Source: JBBQSF01 sp038214085
GTDB taxonomy: Bacteria > Bacteroidota > Bacteroidia > Bacteroidales > CG2-30-32-10
Length of the DNA: 51,229 nucleotides
Assembly (NCBI GenBank): GCA_038214085.1
Contig: JBBQSF010000004.1
Coordinates: forward strand, 1-51,229
Reading direction: 5' to 3'
Positions 1 through 8,436 of the stretch are shown here, piece after piece; the stretch's first letter is position 1; every line of letters begins with the position of its first letter. The notes under the pieces are model-generated. The model made no database searches and was not told the origin of the DNA. It saw nothing but the letters and a program-made list of their open reading frames with translations. A program made the translations under genes and the position numbers.

Positions 1-1
1 G

Positions 2-97
2 TTTGCGGAACAATGCGGAGTTGATAAAAATAATATTTCAGTAGATATTGAAAAGGAACAGGTTAATTTGTTTCTTCATATAAAGAAAGCCTTGTAA
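2..97 (+). CDS. C-terminal end of an unidentified protein (partial)
   Basis: An open frame enters from the left edge of the window and stops at a TAA ending at 97, one base before the next ATG at 99. Only 31 residues are visible and they end in FLHIKKAL. The fragment is too short to assign to a family. Its tight spacing to the acyl ligase and shared strand suggest that it belongs to the same transcription unit. Confidence 0.55.
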   Translation, partial: FAEQCGVDKNNISVDIEKEQVNLFLHIKKAL

Positions 98-98
98 T

Positions 99-1844
99 AT
101 GGAAGTAACCAGAATTATTGATTTACCTCATTATATAAACCTAAATTTTCCTGATAATCTTTGCTTTGCATCAAGAAAAGCAGGAGCATGGAATTCCTTC
201 ACATCTACTGATTATATTGAGTTTAGCAATAAAGTCAGTGGTTTTCTGTTGAAAAATGGCATTAAAAAAGGCGAAGCAGTTGCTACAATTTCCAACAACC
301 GTCCTGAATGGAATTTTACCGATATTGGGTTGATGCAAATTGGGGCGGTTCATGTTCCTGTTTATCCTACTATTAGCGACGAAGAGCTTATTCACATTGT
401 TAATGAAGCGGAAGTTAAAATTATTTTTTTAGCCAATAATTTTCTGTTTACAAAAACCAATAATTTATTATCAAAATTTGATCATCAGGTTAAAATTATT
501 ACTTACGACAAATTAAATAATGCTGATTATTTTGGCGATATTATTCAGCAAACACTTACAGCTGAACAAACTCAGAATATCGAAAAAATTGCGCAAAGTG
601 TTTCACCTACGGATATTGCAACAATTATTTATACTTCGGGAACTACTTCTGTTCCAAAAGGAGTGATGTTGAGCCATAAGAACATGGTAAGTAATTTTAT
701 TGCAGCAGCGCCCACAATGGAATTATCTCAAACATATAAAACGCTTAGTTTTCTGCCTGTTTGCCATGTTTATGAACGCATGCTGAATTATATGTATCAG
801 TATCTAGGCATATCTATTTATTATGCTGAAACAGCTGGCAGTTTAATGGGTAATTTTAAGGAAGTTAAACCAGAAGTAATCAATGCAGTTCCTTTATTTC
901 TGGAAAAAGTTTATGCCGGAATTGAAGAAAAAGGAAATTTGCTGACAGGTTTTAAGAAAAGATTATTTGTTGCAGCACTCGATTATGCCGCAAAATATGA
1001 TTTTGGAAAGAAAAGTCTAAAACATTTATTTTACGATAAACTGATTTATAAAAAATGGCGTGAAGCAATGGGAGGGAAGCTTGTACGTATTATTTGCGGT
1101 GGCGCTGCATTACAGGAACAATTGCTCCGATCGTTTTGGGCAGCAGGCATCCCTGTGTACGAAGGATATGGTTTAACAGAAACATCGCCACTCATCAGCA
1201 ATAATAATTTCAGAATAAACAAAATGCTGACGGTTGGGAAAATTTTGGAAGGTGTTGAAGTTAAACTTTCAGAAGAAAAAGAAATTCTTGTAAAGAGCCC
1301 CGGCGTGATGCTGGGTTATTACAAAAATCCTCAACTTACAGCCGATGCAATTGATAATGATGGCTGGTTTCATACGGGAGATACAGGAGCAATTGAACTT
1401 GGACAATTTTTAAAAATTACTGGAAGAATCAAAGAGATTTTTAAAACCTCCTCAGGAATTTATGTTGTTCCCGAAAGCATTGAAAATAAGCTTAAACAAT
1501 CTCAATTTATTCAGCATGCATTGGTGGTAGGAGCCAATATGAATTATCTCACAGCGCTTATTGTTCCTGAGTTCGGGCAATTGAAAAGCTACTGCCAGAC
1601 ACATGATATCAGGTATTATAATGAGCAGGACATGGTTACACTTGATCCTGTGTCGAAAATATATAAGGATATAGTTGACGCGTACAACTGCAATGCAAGA
1701 GATTCGGAAATGATCAAAAATTTTAAAGTTCTGCATTATGAATGGTCAGTGGAGTCGGGTGAACTTACGCCAAAAATGAATATGCGACGCAATGTAATAA
1801 TTGAAAAAAATGAATTGATACTTCGCGATATTGGGTATCTTTAA
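99..1844 (+). CDS. AMP-forming acyl-CoA/acyl-ACP synthetase (long-chain fatty acid ligase family)
   Basis: A 581-residue adenylate-forming enzyme of the ANL superfamily (AMP-binding domain). It would activate a carboxylic acid, probably a fatty acid, as an acyl-adenylate and pass it to CoA or an ACP pantetheine. Visible motifs are the phosphate-binding loop YTSGTTSVPKG (residues 178-188), YGLTETSP (357-364), GWFHTGD (422-428) and TGRIKEIFKTSSG (441-453). Length and motif order match long-chain acyl-CoA synthetases of the FAA1/FadD15 kind. The downstream neighbours are an acyl carrier protein, a ketoacyl synthase III and an SDR reductase, so it may load an acyl group for that set rather than serve general beta-oxidation. 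That link is inference: there are about 120 bases and a promoter-like site between it and the ACP gene. Substrate chain length cannot be read from the sequence. Confidence 0.9.
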   Translation: MEVTRIIDLPHYINLNFPDNLCFASRKAGAWNSFTSTDYIEFSNKVSGFLLKNGIKKGEAVATISNNRPEWNFTDIGLMQIGAVHVPVYPTISDEELIHIVNEAEVKIIFLANNFLFTKTNNLLSKFDHQVKIITYDKLNNADYFGDIIQQTLTAEQTQNIEKIAQSVSPTDIATIIYTSGTTSVPKGVMLSHKNMVSNFIAAAPTMELSQTYKTLSFLPVCHVYERMLNYMYQYLGISIYYAETAGSLMGNFKEVKPEVINAVPLFLEKVYAGIEEKGNLLTGFKKRLFVAALDYAAKYDFGKKSLKHLFYDKLIYKKWREAMGGKLVRIICGGAALQEQLLRSFWAAGIPVYEGYGLTETSPLISNNNFRINKMLTVGKILEGVEVKLSEEKEILVKSPGVMLGYYKNPQLTADAIDNDGWFHTGDTGAIELGQFLKITGRIKEIFKTSSGIYVVPESIENKLKQSQFIQHALVVGANMNYLTALIVPEFGQLKSYCQTHDIRYYNEQDMVTLDPVSKIYKDIVDAYNCNARDSEMIKNFKVLHYEWSVESGELTPKMNMRRNVIIEKNELILRDIGYL

Positions 1845-1914
1845 TGCCAATTGAAGAATTTAATTCTAATACAACAGCGGTTATCAGCCACAACTAAATA
1901 AAGACAAGAGGTAA

Positions 1915-1943
1915 TTGTCATTATACAAAAAAATGTATCTTTG
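1915..1943 (+). promoter_or_regulatory. Bacteroidota-type promoter upstream of the ACP gene
   Basis: TATCTTTG at 1936-1943 fits the Bacteroidota -7 consensus TAnnTTTG exactly. A TTG at 1915-1917 lies 18 bases upstream as the -33 element. The -7 box ends 27 bases before the ACP ATG at 1971, a normal leader length for this phylum. This suggests that the ACP-KASIII-SDR-glycosyltransferase-GNAT run has its own promoter. Confidence 0.6.
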
Positions 1944-1970
1944 TTTTTATAAATAAATAATGAATTGAAT

Positions 1971-2204
1971 ATGAATATCGAAGATTTTATCAAAAACATA
2001 GAAGCTGAATTCGAAGATTTGGAGCCAGGGAAACTTAAACCCGAAAGTAATTTCAGAGAAATTTTTGAATGGAATTCTGTAAATGCGCTGATCATGATAG
2101 CAATGGTTAACACTGAATATGATGTTATTCTTACTGCCGAGGATCTCAGGAATTCAAAATCTGTTAATGATATTTATTCAATTATTCTAACTAAGGTTAA
2201 ATAA
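1971..2204 (+). CDS. acyl carrier protein
   Basis: A small acidic protein of 77 residues with the acyl carrier fold pattern. The helix-II serine that would carry 4'-phosphopantetheine sits in WNSVNALIMIAM, where the usual DSL is NSV; the serine is kept but the preceding aspartate is asparagine. The ending, SVNDIYSIILTKV, is typical of helix IV in ACPs. I chose the ATG at 1971; an in-frame TTG at 1965 would add two residues. It precedes the ketoacyl synthase III gene by 4 bases, so it is probably a dedicated carrier for this cluster rather than the housekeeping AcpP. Confidence 0.85.
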   Translation: MNIEDFIKNIEAEFEDLEPGKLKPESNFREIFEWNSVNALIMIAMVNTEYDVILTAEDLRNSKSVNDIYSIILTKVK

Positions 2205-2208
2205 AGCA

Positions 2209-3267
2209 ATGGCCATTTTTTCTGTCGGAAACGTTCGTTTAACTGGAGTTGCAGCATGTGTTCCGCCAAAGGAATTTCATAATCTGGATTATGATTTTAT
2301 TACGTTACCTGAACGTGAACTTCTTATTAAAACGACAGGAGTTGAAAAACGAAGAATAGCAGAAAAGGGTATGACTACAGCTGATTTTTGTTTTACTGCT
2401 GCAGAAAAACTTTTGAATGATCAGAGCTGGAACCGTGATGAGATTGATTTGCTTATTTTTGTAAGTCAATCGAGGGATTTTCTTGTTCCCAGCACCGGAA
2501 TTATTCTTCAGGAAAAACTTGGATTGTCTAAAACTGCAATGGCATTTGATATCCCTTTGGGCTGTTCTGGCTTCGTTTATGGGATGTCCGTTATTGGTAA
2601 TTTTCTTACAAATGGTTCAATAAAAAAAGCATTGCTTTTAGTTGGAGATATTTCTTCAATTTATTGCTCAGTTAGGGACAGAAGCACTTATCCTCTGTTT
2701 GGAGACGCAGGAGCTGCAGCTACTTTTGAATACAAGCCTGGAGCTGCTCCGATGCATTTTAATCTTCAGTCCGATGGCTCAGGCTGGGATGCGATCAGCA
2801 TACCTGATGGCGGAATGAGGAATTTTATTTCCTTGGAATCTTTCGACTATCATAAGATTGATGAAGGAATTTACAGAAATAAAATTCAGCTAACATTAAA
2901 TGGTATTGATATTTTTAATTTCACATTGCGTGAAGTTTCTCCAAATATCAATGCTCTTCTCACCTCCACGGGAAAAACCATTGAGCAGTTTGACTATTTT
3001 TTATTTCATCAGGCAAATTTACTTATGAATGAGAGTGTTAGAAAAAAATTACGATTGCCTAAAGAAAAAGTTCCTTACATATTGTCAAAATATGGCAATA
3101 CAAGCTCTGCATCAATCCCATTAACGATGGTTTCGGAGATCAGGAATGATCTTATTTCAAAAAAAATGTCTCTTTTGTTGTGTGGTTTTGGTGTGGGCCT
3201 TTCTTGGGGTACTGTTTTAATTGAAACCGATGGGATTGCTTGCCCCGAAGTACTTGATTATATCTGA
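2209..3267 (+). CDS. 3-oxoacyl-ACP synthase III (KASIII/FabH-like)
   Basis: A 352-residue thiolase-fold condensing enzyme. The catalytic triad is complete: Cys119 in PLGCSGFVYG, His267 in FHQAN and Asn297 in YGNTSSAS. The family normally condenses an acyl-CoA starter with malonyl-ACP to start an acyl chain, or transfers acyl groups in special pathways. The gene lies 4 bases after an ACP and 6 before an SDR reductase, which supports a dedicated mini fatty-acid system. Pathway-specific FabH paralogues with their own ACP are known from surface-sugar loci of other bacteria, so a role in making a sugar acyl substituent is plausible. The start is the ATG immediately after the ACP stop. Confidence 0.9.
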   Translation: MAIFSVGNVRLTGVAACVPPKEFHNLDYDFITLPERELLIKTTGVEKRRIAEKGMTTADFCFTAAEKLLNDQSWNRDEIDLLIFVSQSRDFLVPSTGIILQEKLGLSKTAMAFDIPLGCSGFVYGMSVIGNFLTNGSIKKALLLVGDISSIYCSVRDRSTYPLFGDAGAAATFEYKPGAAPMHFNLQSDGSGWDAISIPDGGMRNFISLESFDYHKIDEGIYRNKIQLTLNGIDIFNFTLREVSPNINALLTSTGKTIEQFDYFLFHQANLLMNESVRKKLRLPKEKVPYILSKYGNTSSASIPLTMVSEIRNDLISKKMSLLLCGFGVGLSWGTVLIETDGIACPEVLDYI

Positions 3268-3273
3268 TTATTT

Positions 3274-4008
3274 ATGATAAACCCATTCAACATAAAAGGA
3301 AAGAAGATTTTGGTAACAGGAGCTTCTTCGGGTATTGGGATGCAAATTGCCATAAGTCTTGATCAAATGGGTGCCGATGTTTTTATCACAGGTAGAAATC
3401 CCGATAAATTAAGAGAAACACTACATAAATTAAAAGGAGAGAATTCTAAAAGTTTTGCAGCAGATCTAACTGACGAAAATCAAATAGAAGAACTTACCGA
3501 TATGGTAACAACTTTGAACGGAATAGTTCATTCCGCTGGTATTACAAGTCATTTCCCCGCAAAGTTTATCAGCTCCAAGCAAGTTAGTGAAGTATTTAAA
3601 ATTAATTTTGAAGCTCCTTTAAATATTACAAATAAACTTCTTGCTAAGAAAAAAATTATTGAAGGCGCTTCAATTGTTTTTATATCTTCAATTGCAACAA
3701 AATATCCTTACTATGGTGGAAGTTTATATACCAGTTCCAAAATGGCTTTGGAAGGCTATTGTAAAACATTGGCACTAGAGCTTGGAACAAAAAAGATAAG
3801 GGCAAACTGTGTTTCTCCGGCAATGGTTAAAACGCCTATGTTAGATCATACTGAAGAAACCATTTCAAAAGAAACTCTTGGAAAATTTGAGGCTATGCAT
3901 CCCCTTGGATTTGGGAAACCTGAAGATGTTGCTAATGCAATTGTGTTTTTTATTTCAGATGCTTCTCGATGGATTACTGGGCAAAATTTAATTCTTGGTG
4001 GAATATAA
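3274..4008 (+). CDS. SDR family NAD(P)-dependent oxidoreductase (FabG-like)
   Basis: A 244-residue short-chain dehydrogenase/reductase. The cofactor loop TGASSGIG is at residues 15-22, the catalytic serine is in VFISSIA (around 138-139), and the Y-x3-K pair is Tyr152 and Lys156 in YTSSK. The ending GQNLILGGI is the usual FabG-type C terminus. The conserved NAG segment reads HSAG (86-89), a small departure. Next to KASIII and an ACP it most likely reduces a 3-ketoacyl-ACP to the 3-hydroxyacyl form. A sugar-modifying reductase is the alternative. Confidence 0.88.
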   Translation: MINPFNIKGKKILVTGASSGIGMQIAISLDQMGADVFITGRNPDKLRETLHKLKGENSKSFAADLTDENQIEELTDMVTTLNGIVHSAGITSHFPAKFISSKQVSEVFKINFEAPLNITNKLLAKKKIIEGASIVFISSIATKYPYYGGSLYTSSKMALEGYCKTLALELGTKKIRANCVSPAMVKTPMLDHTEETISKETLGKFEAMHPLGFGKPEDVANAIVFFISDASRWITGQNLILGGI

Positions 4009-4020
4009 AGAAAATAAATT

Positions 4021-4938
4021 ATGGTTGATTTTTCTGTCATCGTACCCGTATTTAATAGTGAAAAAACATTAGAAGAACTATTTTTGAGAACTGAAAAAGT
4101 ATTTGTGGGGCTGAATAAAACTTTTGAAGTAATTTTTGTTGAAGACAGTGGAACTGATGACAGTTGGAAAGTAATAAAGGATTTGAAAAGTAAATATGGC
4201 GAGAAAGTTTCTGGAATAAAATTATCTAAAAATTTTGGTCAGCATAACGCAGTATTTTGTGGGTTAAATAATTTTAATGGAAATACAATTATAACCATTG
4301 ATGACGATTTACAAGTTCCTCCAGAAGAAATCCCCAAACTTATCAATTGCTATAATGAGCAAAACCCAGATATGGTTTATGGCTATTTCAAAAAGAAAAA
4401 ACATTCAGTGCTTCGGAATATTGGAAGTTGGTACATTAAAAAATCGTCGAAACATTTGTTGAAATCACCAGGTGAAGGCTCTTCATTCCGATTAATATCA
4501 AGGCAGTTGGCTGAAAAACTTTTAAAGCATGCTCAGGAATTTGTTTATATTGATGAACTTTTGCTTTGGTACACCGACGATATCGCATTTGTTAATGTAG
4601 ATCATGAACACAGGAAACACAATAAATCGGGATATTCTGCGGTTAGGCTCTTTCGGATTACGTTTAACCTTATGATTTATTATACGGCTCTGCCTCTTAA
4701 AATGATGATTTACGGTGGATTTGTTTCATCAGTAATTAGTTTCATTATCGGTTTGTTTTATATTCTTAAAAAAATGATTTTCCATCATGCTCTTCCGGGA
4801 TATACTTCACTTATTGTAGCAATACTTTTCTCAACAAGCCTCATTATATTCAGCCTTGGAATTATTGGCGAATACCTTCACCGAATATATAAAGTACAAA
4901 ACAAGAAACCTCCATTTTCAATAAAAGAAAAAATATGA
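4021..4938 (+). CDS. membrane-anchored family 2 glycosyltransferase (DPM1/GtrB-like)
   Basis: A 305-residue GT-A fold glycosyltransferase. The N terminus FSVIVPVFNSEKTL and the metal/nucleotide-binding acidic run DDDLQVP (residues 94-100) are characteristic of GT2. Two hydrophobic helices near the C terminus (about 228-252 and 262-288) match polyprenyl-phosphate glycosyltransferases such as GtrB/ArnC. It probably transfers a sugar from a nucleotide donor to undecaprenyl phosphate on the inner face of the inner membrane. It starts 12 bases after the SDR stop and overlaps the next gene by 4 bases, so translation of the two is likely coupled. Confidence 0.88.
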   Translation: MVDFSVIVPVFNSEKTLEELFLRTEKVFVGLNKTFEVIFVEDSGTDDSWKVIKDLKSKYGEKVSGIKLSKNFGQHNAVFCGLNNFNGNTIITIDDDLQVPPEEIPKLINCYNEQNPDMVYGYFKKKKHSVLRNIGSWYIKKSSKHLLKSPGEGSSFRLISRQLAEKLLKHAQEFVYIDELLLWYTDDIAFVNVDHEHRKHNKSGYSAVRLFRITFNLMIYYTALPLKMMIYGGFVSSVISFIIGLFYILKKMIFHHALPGYTSLIVAILFSTSLIIFSLGIIGEYLHRIYKVQNKKPPFSIKEKI

Positions 4939-5612
4939 AATGGAAAAAATACGGTATTACACTTCAAAAGATAACAGAAAGTGATATTGAACTGGTTCGA
5001 ACTTGGCGCAATTCAGATAAGATAAAACAGAATATGCAGTTCAGGGAATTTATTACACCCGAAATGCAGAAAAAATGGTTCGACTCTATTAACAACATTA
5101 ATAATTTTTATTATTTAATAATTTATCATAATGAAAAGATCGGTCTGATCAATAATAAAAATGTTGATTGGGAAAGCCGAACCTCTGAAGCCGGAATATT
5201 TCTATGGAATGATAGCTATGAATTTGCACCCTGGCTTGCTTCAATTCTTCTTTGTGAGATAGGATTTTATTTTTTGGAAGGATGGGATTCTGTTATTAAT
5301 GTTCTAAAGGATAACAAACATGCAATTGAGTACAATATTCAACTGGGTTATGAGCCAATCGATGACAATGCGAACAGCCAGATTCAGACGTTTCGATTAA
5401 CGAAAAAAAATTTTGAAATCCATACTAAAAAACTCAGAGAGGCTGGGCTTAAATTATCTTTAAATGACCCTAACCTGTATCTGATTTTTGAAAAGCATGA
5501 TTACGAAACAGGAGTTGCGCAGTACTTCGAAAATCTAATGAAAACCTTTAATATCCAACATAAATGCGAAATCGGAGAGAATGAAGAAAAAATATTTTCC
5601 TGCATTCTGTAA
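4935..5612 (+). CDS. GNAT-family N-acyltransferase (RimJ/RimL-like)
   Basis: A 225-residue protein whose first 150 residues follow the GNAT pattern. ITESDIELVRTWRNSD opens the domain, a core strand reads FYYLIIYHNEKIGLINNKNV, and NKHAIEYNIQLGYEP resembles the family's C-terminal segment with an N..A..Y..LG(Y/F) signature. The last 70 residues are an extension with no family I recognise. ATGA overlap with the glycosyltransferase indicates coupled expression. In this setting it may acylate an amino sugar, possibly using the acyl-ACP made by the upstream genes, rather than act on ribosomal proteins. Acceptor and donor are inferred, not seen. Confidence 0.75.
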   Translation: MKWKKYGITLQKITESDIELVRTWRNSDKIKQNMQFREFITPEMQKKWFDSINNINNFYYLIIYHNEKIGLINNKNVDWESRTSEAGIFLWNDSYEFAPWLASILLCEIGFYFLEGWDSVINVLKDNKHAIEYNIQLGYEPIDDNANSQIQTFRLTKKNFEIHTKKLREAGLKLSLNDPNLYLIFEKHDYETGVAQYFENLMKTFNIQHKCEIGENEEKIFSCIL

Positions 5613-5724
5613 ATATTTAGTCGCTAAAAAACAATAACTTGTAATTTAACAATACGCATACAGCTTTGCAATTCTAATATGGTTTTAATTTTTTCTTTTC
5701 TATAAATTTATATTTTTAAAAAAA

Positions 5725-7221
5725 ATGAGGAAGGTATTTATTACATTTTATTTTATTTGTTTTTTAGTATTTATTAGCATAAGTGCTTCGGCACAAGTGC
5801 CTCAATCATTCAATTACCAAGCTGCTGCCCGTGATGCTGGTAGTTCTTTGATTTTAAATCAACAGATTGGGATAAAAATAATTATTCATCAAGGCTCAGC
5901 TACGGGAACAGTAGTTTACAGCGAAACGCATATAGTAACAACGAATCAGTTCGGAATTTTTACTTTACCTATAGGTGAAGGATTTACGGTTTTTGGAATT
6001 TTTAGCTCCATACCATGGAGTTCCGGCAATTATTGGTTGCAGGTTAAAATGGACCCTTTTGGAGGAATTGCCTATACTGATATGGGCGTAAGTCAGCTGC
6101 TTACAGTTCCTTATGCTATGTATGCGCAATCGTCGGGTACAATTGGTATTACTGGACCAACAGGAGCAACAGGAGCCGAAGGGATTGCAGGGACAACCGG
6201 ACCAACTGGCGAGTCAGGAATAACTGGAGCAACTGGAATAACTGGACCTACTGGAGAAGGAATCCAATATTGGGATAGAAATAATGTCGCTACTTTTTTA
6301 AGCAACAGCAATGATAAAGTTGGTATTGGTACTTTGACACCAAGCAAAAAATTGGATGTTTTTGGCTCAGCAAGCATTACTGACGATAATTTTCAAATCA
6401 ATACAAATTATAGTCATACTTTGTTTCCAGGGGTGCAACTTAGGGGATTTAAATATAAGTTTTACAATGGTCCCTTATTTGGGTTTATAGGTTATTATTG
6501 TGTGCACTATAATTCTGGCACTTTAACTGATTCGGTTCGAATGGGTGTTATTATTGTTGATACATCCAAGTCGTTTATTGCTGGAGGTATTTTAACTCCT
6601 GATCGATACTGGGGATTAAGAGTAAAAAGAAGCGGTATTAAAAATGCAGAAATTAATTTAACAATAATGCAAAGTCAAACAAGAGGAGTGGACTATGGAT
6701 TAATAACAAAATTAGGTAAAACATTCCTTTATGTTAATAAAACTAACTACATGGCTATGTTTACCATGGATACAACCAATTATAGTCCCTATTATCAGAT
6801 TTCACCGGATAGTGGCTCAACCTGGGCTACCAAGTTTTCTTGTTCTTCAAATGGAGATGGCTATTTTGCTCAAAAATTGGGAATTGGAAATGCTACACCA
6901 ACAAAAGCATTGGAAGTAGTTGGTTCTGCGTCTGTTTCGAATCAATTTGCGCTGAATACTACACAATCATATATAATTGGTAGTGATATGGGGAGTATTT
7001 CTTGGTCAATGCCTTTTAATGGAGAAAGTTATAAAAAAGTAATATTATACTTTGATAATTATACGGATACAGGAGTCACCATAACTTATCCGGTTCCGTT
7101 TAGCCGTATTCCATATATTTATGGAGATAATCTTGCAGTTCAATGTAGTTCCACGACTACAACTCTTACAATTGGTACTTGCAATAGTGAAACCGGCTTT
7201 GTGTTTATCGAAGGGTATTAA
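5725..7221 (+). CDS. secreted protein with collagen-like G-X-Y stalk and tail-fibre-like repeats
   Basis: A 498-residue exported protein with a signal peptide ending near SASAQ (residues 19-24). Residues 25-135 form a beta-rich head starting VPQSFNYQAAARDA, a start often seen in Bacteroidota surface proteins. Residues 141-179 are an unbroken G-X-Y run of 13 triplets, rich in GPT, GAT and GIT. After it comes KVGIGTLTPSKKLDVFGSA (199-217) and later KLGIGNATPTKALEVVGSA, the VGIGT-TP-LDV motif common in phage tail-fibre-like and surface stalk proteins. No T9SS sorting domain is recognisable at the C terminus. It is probably a trimeric surface fibre. The preceding 112-base gap shows no promoter that I can defend. 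Confidence 0.8.
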   Translation: MRKVFITFYFICFLVFISISASAQVPQSFNYQAAARDAGSSLILNQQIGIKIIIHQGSATGTVVYSETHIVTTNQFGIFTLPIGEGFTVFGIFSSIPWSSGNYWLQVKMDPFGGIAYTDMGVSQLLTVPYAMYAQSSGTIGITGPTGATGAEGIAGTTGPTGESGITGATGITGPTGEGIQYWDRNNVATFLSNSNDKVGIGTLTPSKKLDVFGSASITDDNFQINTNYSHTLFPGVQLRGFKYKFYNGPLFGFIGYYCVHYNSGTLTDSVRMGVIIVDTSKSFIAGGILTPDRYWGLRVKRSGIKNAEINLTIMQSQTRGVDYGLITKLGKTFLYVNKTNYMAMFTMDTTNYSPYYQISPDSGSTWATKFSCSSNGDGYFAQKLGIGNATPTKALEVVGSASVSNQFALNTTQSYIIGSDMGSISWSMPFNGESYKKVILYFDNYTDTGVTITYPVPFSRIPYIYGDNLAVQCSSTTTTLTIGTCNSETGFVFIEGY

Positions 7222-7265
7222 TTACTGCTTCGAAAGTTATTAAAAGACCAGTATTTAGTGCATGA

Positions 7266-8390
7266 TTACGAATTTTTTTTCATTGATGAAATGTCAATTG
7301 TTATTTTATAATTTTTCTTCCACCATGGTTGGAAAATTTTTGTAAGTAGCCTAAAAAAAAATTCCCTAATCTTCTCGGGTAATAAAAAATTAGCTGTGTT
7401 GAAAATTATATAGTAAAGTCTTCCGTAAAATATCCCCGGTAAACAAGTAAAGTAAAGAAATGGATTTGATTTCGTATATTTTCTTGTGTATCCCATCTTT
7501 TCGGCATATTTTCCAACAATTAAATCTGATTTTCTAATGTCAGAGTCTCTCATTTTTATTTTCCACTGATCTACTTTTTTAGGCGAGATGGGTTCGAATA
7601 AACTTTTATGATAATGTTCTATCAGTTCTTTTGGATAAATATCAAGTATTTCTTTTTCTTTACTTTGAAAATTTAGCATTTTTGGGGAATAAGAAATATT
7701 CAGAAAGATACAGATATCCGTCAGATGTTTTTCGGGATTTGTAACTAAATCTTCATATTTAATTACGAAAAATCTATCAGGGTTTTTTTTCTGAGCTTTG
7801 AGGAACTTTTTGTTGTAATATTTCCATCTGTATGCAAGCGAAGCAATCCAAGGTCTTTCAAAATCAACATTTAACATCGAAAGGATATTATCTCTGTAAT
7901 CTCTGGTTATATAAATAAATCTTGCTTCAGGAAAAGTTTCGAGAAGTGTTGGTATATATAGGGTATATGGTGGATTTTTATCAGCAAGAATTTTGATTTC
8001 TTCTTTGTCGTAGAATGAAATATTTTCAGCATAAATAATTTTACAGAGTTCACCAAAAGTAGTTTTACCTTCGGCGTTCAATAATTTTCTTTTTAAACTT
8101 TCATTGTCAACAGTCCAGAGATTAAATTGAGGTTGTTTAACCAGTTTATTGTAAAAAACAGTTAGCTCTTCTTTTGTCCAGGAAATTTTACTTCCATAAA
8201 CAGGGTAGAAGTTCTTAATAAAAGGTGATTCTAGTGGGATTTTAATATTTGGATGGGCATCAAGCATCGTGCGAAGCAAAGTAGTTCCCGAACGGGGGCG
8301 ACCGATAATCAGGACAAATGGGGTTTGTTTAATTTTTCCTAATTCCTCAATGATATTTGATCCTGTTTTATGTTCTGCAACTTTTTCCAT
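7266..8390 (-). CDS. sulfotransferase family protein
   Basis: A 374-residue PAPS-dependent sulfotransferase-like protein. The 5'-phosphosulfate loop is IIGRPRSGTTLLRTMLDA (about residues 28-45), and the 3'-phosphate-binding segment appears as RFIYITRDYRDNILSML. FVIKYEDLVTNPEKHL is the usual motif before helix 8 in this family. It lies 46 bases downstream of a polysaccharide flippase on the same strand, which suggests transfer of sulfate to an exported glycan or lipid-linked sugar. The acceptor is unknown. No PAPS synthesis genes are visible in the window. Confidence 0.85.
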   Translation of the reverse strand: MEKVAEHKTGSNIIEELGKIKQTPFVLIIGRPRSGTTLLRTMLDAHPNIKIPLESPFIKNFYPVYGSKISWTKEELTVFYNKLVKQPQFNLWTVDNESLKRKLLNAEGKTTFGELCKIIYAENISFYDKEEIKILADKNPPYTLYIPTLLETFPEARFIYITRDYRDNILSMLNVDFERPWIASLAYRWKYYNKKFLKAQKKNPDRFFVIKYEDLVTNPEKHLTDICIFLNISYSPKMLNFQSKEKEILDIYPKELIEHYHKSLFEPISPKKVDQWKIKMRDSDIRKSDLIVGKYAEKMGYTRKYTKSNPFLYFTCLPGIFYGRLYYIIFNTANFLLPEKIREFFFRLLTKIFQPWWKKNYKITIDISSMKKNS

Positions 8391-8436
8391 TTTATTTAGT
8401 AATACTGGAAATATTTTGGTGAAATAAATGGTCTTT

